Source: Chloroflexota bacterium
GTDB taxonomy: Bacteria; Chloroflexota; Limnocylindria; Limnocylindrales; CSP1-4
Assembly: GCA_013696275.1 (NCBI GenBank)
Contig: JACCYW010000426.1
Coordinates: 1 to 6,114, forward strand
Direction of reading: 5' to 3'
Length of the DNA: 6,114 nt
Under the pieces are notes generated by a model that saw nothing but the letters and a program-made list of their open reading frames with translations, was not told the DNA's origin and ran no database searches. Positions 1 through 5,112 of the stretch are shown here, piece by piece. Positions within the stretch are counted from its first letter, which is position 1, and every line of letters begins with the position of its first letter. Both the position numbers and the translations under genes were made by a program.

Positions 1-423
1 GGTCTGACGGCGGTGGTGATCATCGCCACGTACCTGACATTCTTTCCCGTGACCATCGCGACGATGCGTGGGCTGACCTCGTCGGATCCGCGCGCCATCG
101 AGTTGATGCGTTCCTATGCTGCTTCGCGCTGGCAGATCTACCGCAAGGTGCGCCTGCCGGCGTCCGTCCCGTACCTTTTCACGGCCCTCAAGATCGCCGC
201 CACCGGCAGCATCGTCGGGGCCATCATCGGGGAGGGTCCAGGGGGCGTCCCGCAAGGCCTCGGCCGAGCCATCGACAACTTCAACCAGCAATACATCACC
301 GGACCGGAGAAGCTCTGGGCGACCATCCTGATCGCTGCCCTGCTTGGCATCGTCTTCTATCTCATCATCCAGGCAGCTGAGGTGGTGACGCTCCACCGCC
401 GCCGAGCAGCGAGGCGCGCATGA
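1..423 (+). CDS. ABC transporter permease, C-terminal part (first permease, NMT1/THI5-type importer)
   Basis: Inner-membrane permease subunit of an ABC importer; only the last 140 residues are in the window and the frame is open at base 1. The visible part has a hydrophobic segment at about residues 4-21. A cytoplasmic EAA-type coupling loop follows at about 33-58 (AIELMRSYAASRWQIYRKV, then RLP), which contacts the ATPase. Further hydrophobic segments lie at about 52-78 and 106-128, and the end is a basic tail (LHRRRAARRA). The usual EAA-loop Gly is Ala here (SYAAS), as in the second permease. The stop codon overlaps the ATPase start (ATGA at 420-423), so the two are translationally coupled. 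It is clearly paralogous to the permease at 1256-2089 in the loop and the following AIxGE segment, so the two probably form a heterodimeric channel. Family assignment is firm; the substrate is inferred only from the binding protein downstream. Confidence 0.9.
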   Translation, partial: GLTAVVIIATYLTFFPVTIATMRGLTSSDPRAIELMRSYAASRWQIYRKVRLPASVPYLFTALKIAATGSIVGAIIGEGPGGVPQGLGRAIDNFNQQYITGPEKLWATILIAALLGIVFYLIIQAAEVVTLHRRRAARRA

Positions 424-1259
424 CCGCTACGCAGTCCGACTCCAGTCCCGCTGTCGCCGTCCGGCTGACCGGTGTCGAGAAGACCTTCCCGATGCGAGCC
501 GGCGACCCGACGATCGCGCTGACCGGCATCGACCTCGCCATCCGGCCAGCTGAGTTCGTCTCGCTCATCGGTCCTTCGGGCTGCGGCAAGTCGACGTTGC
601 TGCGCATCGTGGGCGATCTCATCTCCCCCTCGTCGGGCACGGTCGAGGTCAACGGCAAGCCGGCCCACCAGGCACGTCTGGATCGCGATTACGGGATGGT
701 CTTCCAGGCGCCCGTCCTTTTCGACTGGCGAACCGTGGAGGGCAACGTGCGCCTTCCGCTGGAGATCATGCACATCGATCGCCGGGAGCGCGACCGGCGA
801 GCCGGCGAGATGCTGGACCTGGTCGAGCTGGGCGGTTTCCTGTCGCACTATCCACACCAGCTCTCGGGCGGCATGCAGCAACGAGTGGCCATCGCCCGGG
901 CGCTCGTCTTCCAGCCGGCCATCCTGTTGATGGACGAACCATTCGGTGCGCTCGACGAGATGACCCGAGAGCGACTGAACGCAGAGGTCCTGCGCATCTG
1001 GGGGCAGACCGGTACGACGGTCCTGTTCGTCACTCACTCGATCCCCGAAGCGGTCTTCCTATCGACGCGCGTGGTGGTCATGAGTGCCCGACCTGGGCGG
1101 ATCACCAAGATCGTCGACATCGACCTGCCACAGCCGAGGACCGAGCAGACGCGCGAGACGGATCGCTACTTCGAGTTCGTCACAGAGGTGCGCGAGAGCC
1201 TGCGCGGACGAGCGACGGCGTCAGCCTCCAGGACACGCGCAGAGGGCGGCATCGGATGA
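420..1259 (+). CDS. ABC transporter ATP-binding protein (nitrate/sulfonate/NMT1-type importer)
   Basis: Cytoplasmic ATPase that powers the importer, 279 residues, complete. All nucleotide-binding motifs are intact: Walker A GPSGCGKST (51-59), Q-loop Gln96 in YGMVFQ, signature LSGGMQQR (148-155), Walker B ILLMDE (168-173) with catalytic Glu173, D-loop GALD (176-179) and switch His206 (FVTHS). It resembles the SsuB/TauB/ThiZ group that serves NMT1-type binding proteins. The start is fixed by the ATGA overlap with the upstream permease stop and by GAGG at 411-414, five bases before the ATG. Its own stop overlaps the next permease start in the same way (1256-1259). The C-terminal 40 residues after the core (RTEQTRETDRYFEFVTEVRE) are charged, as is common in this group, with no separate regulatory domain. 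Role is certain; the transported compound cannot be read from this subunit. Confidence 0.95.
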   Translation: MTATQSDSSPAVAVRLTGVEKTFPMRAGDPTIALTGIDLAIRPAEFVSLIGPSGCGKSTLLRIVGDLISPSSGTVEVNGKPAHQARLDRDYGMVFQAPVLFDWRTVEGNVRLPLEIMHIDRRERDRRAGEMLDLVELGGFLSHYPHQLSGGMQQRVAIARALVFQPAILLMDEPFGALDEMTRERLNAEVLRIWGQTGTTVLFVTHSIPEAVFLSTRVVVMSARPGRITKIVDIDLPQPRTEQTRETDRYFEFVTEVRESLRGRATASASRTRAEGGIG

Positions 1260-2089
1260 GTGTCCGCACCGAGGGACTTCCGGCTGGGCCAACGTCTCGC
1301 GGCCGAGCCTTGCCTGGCGCGGCCACCCAGTTGCTGCGCTACCTGCCCGCCATGACCGTCTTGCTGGGCACGCTAGTCGTCTGGGAGGTCGCCACGTCAG
1401 GGCCCGGCCGCCACGTCCTGCCTCCGCCATCGGCCATCCTCGGAGCGTTCGCTGAGAACGGAACCGTGCTTCGCAGGTCAGGCTTGGCGACCTTCTACGA
1501 AGCGCTGGGCGGTCTGGTCATCGGGACGCTAGCGGGCATCCTGGTCGCGCTGGTGAGCTCGCATTGGTCATCCGCCCGGCGAGTGCTCCTGCCGGTGGCG
1601 ATCGCCTCGAGCGCCATCCCCATCGTGGCCGTTGCACCCATCCTCAACAACTGGTTCGGTGTCCTCAATCCATTGTCCAAGATGGGCATGGCGGCACTGC
1701 TCGTCTTCTTTCCCATCATGATCAACGTGACCAGAGGCCTTGTCGAGGTGCCGCCCGCGGCCCTGGAGCTGATGCGTTCGTACGCGTCATCAGACAGAGA
1801 GGTCCTCTTCAAGGTCCGTGTCCCGAACATGTTGCCGTTCTTCTTCACGGCCCTGAAGGTGAGTACCACGCTCGCTTTCATCGGCGCCATCGTGGGCGAG
1901 TTCTTCGGCGGCACTTCGGAGGTCCTCGGGCGCGTCGTCCTTCAGTCGTTGAGCAGCGGCCGGTTCGACATCGCGTGGGCCGGCATCGCCATCGGCTCAG
2001 CCGGCGCCATCCTGTCCTATCTGGTGGTCGCGCTTGCCGAGCGGCTCGTCATCCCCTGGTACCGGTCGGTCCTGGCGGCGCAGGAGTGA
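1256..2089 (+). CDS. ABC transporter permease (second permease, RibX/ThiX/SsuC-like)
   Basis: Complete inner-membrane permease of 277 residues. Hydrophobic segments lie at about 30-48, 82-101, 108-128, 142-159, 192-214 and 239-263, giving the usual six helices of the binding-protein-dependent permease fold. The EAA-type coupling loop is at about 168-192 (ELMRSYASSDREVLFKVRVP), with Ala177 where the consensus has Gly. The first ~25 residues are a polar, Arg-rich cytoplasmic tail. The start is set by the 4-base ATGA overlap with the ATPase stop and by AGAGGG at 1241-1246. It closely parallels the partial permease at the window start (ELMRSYA, FTALK and GAIxGE in the same order). Two different permeases flanking one ATPase suggest a heterodimeric channel over an ATPase homodimer. 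The SYAAS/SYASS loop is shared with permeases paired with NMT1/THI5 binding proteins, but the substrate remains an inference. Confidence 0.93.
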   Translation: MSVRTEGLPAGPTSRGRALPGAATQLLRYLPAMTVLLGTLVVWEVATSGPGRHVLPPPSAILGAFAENGTVLRRSGLATFYEALGGLVIGTLAGILVALVSSHWSSARRVLLPVAIASSAIPIVAVAPILNNWFGVLNPLSKMGMAALLVFFPIMINVTRGLVEVPPAALELMRSYASSDREVLFKVRVPNMLPFFFTALKVSTTLAFIGAIVGEFFGGTSEVLGRVVLQSLSSGRFDIAWAGIAIGSAGAILSYLVVALAERLVIPWYRSVLAAQE

Positions 2090-2105
2090 GCCTCGGTGGG
2101 CGACT

Positions 2106-2125
2106 GCCCCAGACCCAGCTGGGGC
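2106..2125 (+). terminator. Hairpin just after the second permease gene (attenuator or mRNA-end candidate)
   Basis: A perfect 7-base inverted repeat, GCCCCAG (2106-2112) and CTGGGGC (2119-2125), with a 6-base loop lies 16 bases after the permease stop. No T-run follows, so it is unlikely to be an efficient intrinsic terminator. It could partly separate expression of the membrane subunits from the binding protein or protect the mRNA 3' end. Confidence 0.35.
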
Positions 2126-2187
2126 CAGCCGGACCGAGCCGCGGTCACCCGCGAACGCCTTCTCGCTCCTCGGCACGTCCCGTGCGC

Positions 2188-2193
2188 TATCGT
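2188..2193 (+). promoter_or_regulatory. Possible -10 element upstream of the binding-protein gene
   Basis: TATCGT fits the minimal TANNNT form of a -10 hexamer in GC-rich DNA, inside the 209-base gap between the second permease and the binding-protein gene. No convincing -35 lies about 17 bases upstream (GCTCCT at 2165-2170). If real, transcription would begin near 2200 and leave a leader of about 100 bases containing the two hairpins at 2204-2228 and 2261-2283. The element is weak and rests on position and minimal consensus only. Confidence 0.22.
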
Positions 2194-2203
2194 GCCAGCG
2201 TTA

Positions 2204-2283
2204 GGTGATGCGTCGTGCGCATCCCACCCAGAGGAGGCCGGGCCCAAGGTCCCGGGAGGAACGGGCACGCCGTGACGTGCCGT
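2204..2283 (+). promoter_or_regulatory. Folded leader upstream of the binding-protein gene (two hairpins)
   Basis: Two inverted repeats precede the ribosome-binding site. The first pairs GATGCG (2207-2212) with CGCATC (2218-2223) around a 5-base loop, and extends by GGT (2204-2206) with ACC (2226-2228) across a 2-base bulge. The second pairs GGCACG (2264-2269) with CGTGCC (2276-2281) around a 6-base loop; an alternative register with one bulged G extends it to 2261-2283. It ends five bases before the Shine-Dalgarno GAGGTGG (2288-2294). I do not see the conserved boxes of FMN or TPP riboswitches here. This may be a regulatory leader, an mRNA-stabilising structure, or chance in GC-rich DNA. Confidence 0.3.
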
Positions 2284-2298
2284 AGTCGAGGTGGATGG

Positions 2299-3453
2299 AT
2301 GAATACACGCAGCAGGTTCTGGGCGAGCCTGGCCGCGACGAGCCTGCTGTTCGTCGCTTGCACCGCCGCCCCGCCGGCGGGCAGCCAACCGGCGGCCTCA
2401 CAGCCCGCTGGCTCACAGCCCGCAGGGTCCCCGTCAGGCGGTGATCTCAGCCAGGTCGCACTCCAGTTGCAGTGGGCGCCACAGGCCCAGTTCGCCGGCT
2501 ACTTCGCTGCTGCCGAGGAGGGCTTCTACGCGGAGGAGGGCATCGAGGTAGAGATCCTTGACGGCGGCCCGACGGTCCAGCCCCACATCGTGGGCTCGGC
2601 TGATGATGGTCCCGAGTTCACCATCTCGTGGGTGCCCAAGGTCCTCGAGATTCGCGACAACGGTGAATCGGACCTGGTCGATATCGCACAGATCTTCCAG
2701 CGTTCAGGCACGCGCTCGGTCTCGTGGGCCGACAGCGGTATCTCCTCACCAGCTGACTTCGCGGGCAAGAACGTGGGTGTCTGGGAATTCGGCAATGAGT
2801 ATGAGGTCACCGCGGCAGCCCTTCAGGAGGGTCTGACTGCCGGCGAGGACTACCAGAAGGTCATCCAGCCGTTCGACATGAGCCTGCTCCTCAATCGCGA
2901 GGTCGATGTAGCAGAAGCGATGACCTACAACGAGTACGCCCAGGTCCTCGAGACCGAGAACACCGAGACGGGCGAGCTGTACCAGCCCGAGGACCTCAAC
3001 GTCATCGATTACAACGAGGTCGGGACGGCCATGCTCCAGGACGCCATCTTCGCGCGCGAGGCCTGGCTTGCCGAGGATGGCAACGAGGACATCGCGGAGC
3101 GCTTCCTGCGCGGGTCGTTCCGTGGCTGGATCTTCTGCCGCGAGAACCCCGACGACTGCATCCAGTACACGGTGGATGCCGGTTCCACACTCGGAGCCGG
3201 ACATCAAGCGTGGATGATGAACGAGATCAACCCGCTCATCTGGCCGTCGCCGGACGGCATCGGCGCGATGCCTGGCGACACGTACGAGCAGACGGTCCAG
3301 ATCTCGCTCGAGGCGTCGATCATCGATGAAGAGCCCACCGAAGGAGCGGTCCGCACGGACCTCGCCGAGGCCGCCCGAGAGGGCATCGAAGAGGACGTCA
3401 ATGGAGCCGACTTCGAGAAGGGCACGGTGGAGGTGACCCAGGGCGGAGAATGA
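2299..3453 (+). CDS. NMT1/THI5-family substrate-binding lipoprotein of the ABC importer (RibY/ThiY-like)
   Basis: Extracytoplasmic, membrane-anchored binding protein that delivers substrate to the two permeases; 384 residues. I place the start at ATG 2299 because it begins a lipoprotein signal peptide (MNTRSR, then a hydrophobic stretch to LLFVAC) and GAGGTGG (2288-2294) precedes it by four bases. A GTG at 2215 would put a non-signal sequence in front. Cys21 is the likely lipidated residue, though the lipobox FVA-C is not ideal. A repetitive Gly/Ala-Ser-Gln-Pro-Ala linker spans about 22-48. The NMT1 domain opens with LQLQWAPQAQFAGYFAA (55-71), a hallmark of the RibY/ThiY-like group, and contains FRGWIFCRENPDDC (274-287) and GHQAWMMNEINPLIWPSPDG (301-320). 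The CCCFC motif of the THI5 pyrimidine synthase is absent, which points to binding rather than catalysis. Riboflavin or the thiamin pyrimidine HMP are the likeliest ligands by family; the sequence does not decide. The mature protein is strongly acidic. Confidence 0.9.
   Translation: MNTRSRFWASLAATSLLFVACTAAPPAGSQPAASQPAGSQPAGSPSGGDLSQVALQLQWAPQAQFAGYFAAAEEGFYAEEGIEVEILDGGPTVQPHIVGSADDGPEFTISWVPKVLEIRDNGESDLVDIAQIFQRSGTRSVSWADSGISSPADFAGKNVGVWEFGNEYEVTAAALQEGLTAGEDYQKVIQPFDMSLLLNREVDVAEAMTYNEYAQVLETENTETGELYQPEDLNVIDYNEVGTAMLQDAIFAREAWLAEDGNEDIAERFLRGSFRGWIFCRENPDDCIQYTVDAGSTLGAGHQAWMMNEINPLIWPSPDGIGAMPGDTYEQTVQISLEASIIDEEPTEGAVRTDLAEAAREGIEEDVNGADFEKGTVEVTQGGE
2380..2424 (+). repeat. Three-copy 15-base coding repeat in the lipoprotein linker
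   Basis: The linker after the lipid-anchor cysteine is built from three tandem pentapeptides, GSQPA-ASQPA-GSQPA (residues 28-42), followed by the decayed copy GSPSG. The last two DNA copies share CTCACAGCCCGC at 2397-2408 and 2412-2423, exactly 15 bases apart. The spacer is probably flexible and tethers the binding domain to the membrane; its length could vary between strains by slippage. Confidence 0.75.
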
Positions 3454-3475
3454 TCGCCCGGTCGTGCTGAAGCTG

Positions 3476-3510
3476 AAGGGCCGGACCCCGCCGGGGGACC
3501 GGCCCTTCTT
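3476..3510 (+). terminator. Strong intrinsic terminator closing the importer operon
   Basis: Starting 22 bases after the binding-protein stop, AAGGGCCGG (3476-3484) pairs perfectly with CCGGCCCTT (3499-3507). Inside, after an A/A mismatch, CCCC (3486-3489) pairs with GGGG (3494-3497) around a GCCG loop. The tail CTTCTT is only moderately T-rich, but stem length and position make this a convincing rho-independent terminator. It separates the importer from the cupredoxin gene. Confidence 0.8.
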
Positions 3511-3715
3511 GGTGCCCATCGGGTCGCCGTAGGCGCTTCCCCGAGTACTCGTGTCGCCGACGAGGCGACGAGGGTATACCACCCGACGACCGACCACCAT
3601 GACGTTAGGACCAGGCCGGGCGGCGGTGCGATGTGGTATGAAAGGCAAGCCGCCGTGTATCGCCGTCCGCCGCCGTGTTTCGCCGCCTCGAGCATCAGAT
3701 GAAGGGGGAGTAGCC
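3511..3715 (+). other. Intergenic region upstream of the cupredoxin gene
   Basis: I find no convincing gene in these 205 bases; the frame in front of the cupredoxin gene is open from 3551 but reads as Arg-rich sequence without a signal peptide at its start. The region holds the 10-base palindrome CGAGTACTCG (3542-3551). It also holds an inverted repeat, GTCGCC (3553-3558) with GGCGAC (3564-3569), and the tandem repeat at 3649-3688. The only AT-richer promoter-like patches are near 3572-3580 (GGGTATACC) and 3634-3644 (TGGTATGAAAG). Neither has a good -35, so I do not call a promoter. Confidence 0.5.
3649..3688 (+). repeat. 20-base-period tandem direct repeat upstream of the cupredoxin gene
   Basis: GCCGCCGTGTATCGCCG (3649-3665) recurs as GCCGCCGTGTTTCGCCG (3669-3685) with one mismatch in 17 and a period of 20 bases, near two helical turns. 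It ends 27 bases before the ATG. Paired direct repeats at this spacing can be binding sites for a dimeric regulator, but GC-rich low complexity is an alternative explanation. Confidence 0.55.
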
Positions 3716-4339
3716 ATGCGCCGTTCCGTCAGCCGAACCATATCGCCCGCCATCGCGACCGCCGTGCTGTGCCTCGCCCTGGCCGCCGGCCCGGTAGCGG
3801 CGGCGACCCGAAACGTGACGATGTCCGACAGTCAGTCCAGCTTCTTTCCCACCAGCATCTCCATAGCACGCGGCGACTCGGTCAGGTGGAAGAACAACGC
3901 CGGCTTCACCGACCACGACGTCTTCTCCACCGGCCCCAGCAAGTACTTCAAGAGCGGTCCCGCCGGAGGGATGGAGCCTGGTGACAGGTACACCAGAGCG
4001 TTCCCGTCGGCCGGCACGTTCGGCTATCTCTGCCGCGTCCACGCTGGTATGGATGGCACGGTGACCGTGCCCATGTCCGTGCGCCGCGTCACGGACGGCG
4101 GGAGCGTCAAGTTCAAGCTGACGGTCGCCAGCGCCTCATTGTCATCCGGGTCGCCTTTCCGCCACGTGGTCTATGTGGACACCCCCAGTGGTAGCTGGCA
4201 GGTATTCAAGACTACGACCAAGGCCCGGCTCACTTACGTCCCCGCGACATCCGGCACTTACCACTTCCGGACAGCGGTGACTCGCACCAGTAACGGCAGC
4301 GACTCGCAGCTCAGCCCAACGGTGTCGATCACGCGCTAG
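3716..4339 (+). CDS. Secreted type-1 copper protein (plastocyanin/azurin-like cupredoxin) with C-terminal beta domain
   Basis: Exported blue-copper-like electron carrier, 207 residues. The start at ATG 3716 follows AAGGGGGAG (3702-3710) and begins a Sec signal peptide: basic MRRSVSR, hydrophobic core to about 25, likely cleavage near VAAA-TRN (about residue 30). The cupredoxin domain spans about 31-122. The copper ligands are intact: His67 (TDHDVF), Cys106, His109 and Met112 in YLCRVHAGMDGTVTV. Residues 123-207 form a second, Ser/Thr-rich stretch of alternating hydrophobic pattern (FKLTVASASL, HVVYVDT, YVPATSGTYHFRTAV). It resembles a fibronectin-III-like or similar beta-sandwich, but I do not recognise a named family. 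There is no membrane anchor or lipobox, so it is probably soluble or cell-wall associated. The redox partner is unknown, and neighbouring genes do not suggest one. It converges on upp with 4 bases between stops. Copper binding is well supported; physiological role is not. Confidence 0.88.
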   Translation: MRRSVSRTISPAIATAVLCLALAAGPVAAATRNVTMSDSQSSFFPTSISIARGDSVRWKNNAGFTDHDVFSTGPSKYFKSGPAGGMEPGDRYTRAFPSAGTFGYLCRVHAGMDGTVTVPMSVRRVTDGGSVKFKLTVASASLSSGSPFRHVVYVDTPSGSWQVFKTTTKARLTYVPATSGTYHFRTAVTRTSNGSDSQLSPTVSITR

Positions 4340-4348
4340 CTTTCTAGC
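4335..4348. terminator. Small inverted repeat spanning both convergent stop codons
   Basis: GCTAG (4335-4339) and CTAGC (4344-4348) form a perfect 5-base stem around a 4-base loop, and each arm contains the TAG stop of one of the two converging genes. The stem is too short to be a strong terminator and lacks a clear T-run on either strand. No better terminator exists between these genes, so their transcripts probably overlap. Confidence 0.3.
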
Positions 4349-4997
4349 CCAGGCCGGTCCCGAACTGACGATCCCCGGCGTCACCGAGCCCGGGCATGAT
4401 GTAGCCCCGTTCATCGAGCTGACGATCCAGCGCTGCCGAGTGGATGGCCACATCGGGATGCGCCTTCGCCACCGCCCGGACGCCCTCGGGAGCACAGATC
4501 AGGTTGATGAGCTTGATCCGTGATGCGCCCCAGTCCTTGAGCACCTCGATAGCCGCGGTCGCCGAACCACCGGTCGCGAGCATCGGATCCAGGATGAGAC
4601 ACAGGTCGACGCTGGCTGTGTCCGGCAAGCGGTTGTAATACTCCACCGGCCGAAGCGTCCGCTCGTCCCGGAACAGTCCCAGGTGCCAGACCTGGGCGGT
4701 CGGCATCAGCTCGAGCATCGCGTCGACCATGCCCAGGCCGGCGCGCAGGATGGGGATGAGGCCGATGCGATCGGCCAGCTTCGCGCCGACCGTGGGCTCG
4801 AGGGGCGTCGAGACCTCGATGGGACGAAGGTGGGCGTCGGCCAACGCCTCGTAACCGACCAGCCAGCTGATCTCGCGCACGAGCTCACGGAACTTCTTGG
4901 GCTCCGTTCCCTGAGCGCGCAGCAGCGCGAGCTTATGGAGCACCGCCGGGTGCCTGGAGACGTGGAGCGTGGAAAAGCCTGCGGCATCGTCGAGCAC
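4344..4997 (-). CDS. upp: Uracil phosphoribosyltransferase
   Basis: Cytoplasmic pyrimidine-salvage enzyme that makes UMP and diphosphate from uracil and PRPP. At 217 residues it is slightly longer than the usual ~208-210, with a short N-terminal extension before the conserved HPAVLHKLALLR (16-27). Hallmarks are complete: PILRAGLGM (82-90), the PRPP-binding loop LILDPMLATGGSA (134-146), and the C-terminal uracil-binding segment GYIMPGLGDAGDRQFGT (198-214). The start is a GTG at 4997, the first start codon after an in-frame TAG upstream, with AGAGG on the coding strand eight bases before it. It is divergent from the asparaginase-like gene (115-base gap) and convergent with the cupredoxin gene. 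A possible -10 (TAGCAT on the coding strand, + strand 5040-5045) would give a leader of about 36 bases; it has no good -35. No uracil permease gene adjoins it here. Confidence 0.97.
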   Translation of the reverse strand: MLDDAAGFSTLHVSRHPAVLHKLALLRAQGTEPKKFRELVREISWLVGYEALADAHLRPIEVSTPLEPTVGAKLADRIGLIPILRAGLGMVDAMLELMPTAQVWHLGLFRDERTLRPVEYYNRLPDTASVDLCLILDPMLATGGSATAAIEVLKDWGASRIKLINLICAPEGVRAVAKAHPDVAIHSAALDRQLDERGYIMPGLGDAGDRQFGTGLG

Positions 4998-5112
4998 GTT
5001 CGTTGCCTCTGGCGTCTGTCTTGGTCGCGAGCACCGTCCATGCTACGGGTCGGCCGCCTTTCCAGCCGTTCCGGCGCGCCGCGCTTCCGGCCTCCCACGC
5101 TACCATCGACCG
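4998..5112. promoter_or_regulatory. Divergent promoter region between upp and the asparaginase-family gene
   Basis: These 115 bases must drive upp leftward and probably the asparaginase gene rightward. Toward upp, TAGCAT (minus strand, 5040-5045) fits TANNNT. Toward the asparaginase gene, TACCAT (5101-5106) fits TANNNT and lies six bases before GTG 5113, the layout of a leaderless transcript. No good -35 hexamers are visible for either, so both calls rest on minimal consensus and spacing. Confidence 0.35.

Noticed and set aside
357..1037. Long minus-strand open frame opposite the ATPase gene (226 residues)
   Set aside because: It is antisense to a fully conserved ATPase, shows no recognisable domain, and is expected in GC-rich DNA.
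2215..2298. N-terminal extension of the binding protein from a GTG at 2215
   Set aside because: The lipoprotein signal begins at ATG 2299, which has its own Shine-Dalgarno; the extension is not signal-like and overlaps both leader hairpins.
2090..2298. FMN or TPP riboswitch before the binding-protein gene
   Set aside because: I looked because of the likely substrate, but the conserved boxes of neither class are recognisable.
2299..3453. Binding protein as a THI5-type pyrimidine synthase
   Set aside because: The CCCFC motif is missing, and a lipoprotein signal plus neighbouring ABC genes indicate a transport role.
3542..3569. Palindrome CGAGTACTCG and the adjacent GTCGCC/GGCGAC inverted repeat as an operator
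   Set aside because: Repeats this short arise by chance in several kilobases of GC-rich DNA, and they lie about 150 bases or more from the gene without a clear promoter nearby.
3551..3715. N-terminal extension of the cupredoxin from a GTG at 3551
   Set aside because: It would bury the signal peptide behind 55 Arg-rich residues, while ATG 3716 has a strong Shine-Dalgarno at 3702-3710.
2746..3753. Long minus-strand open frame (335 residues) across the binding-protein gene and the following gap
   Set aside because: It runs antisense to a well-supported gene and through its terminator, is Arg/Leu/Val-rich, and has no recognisable motif.
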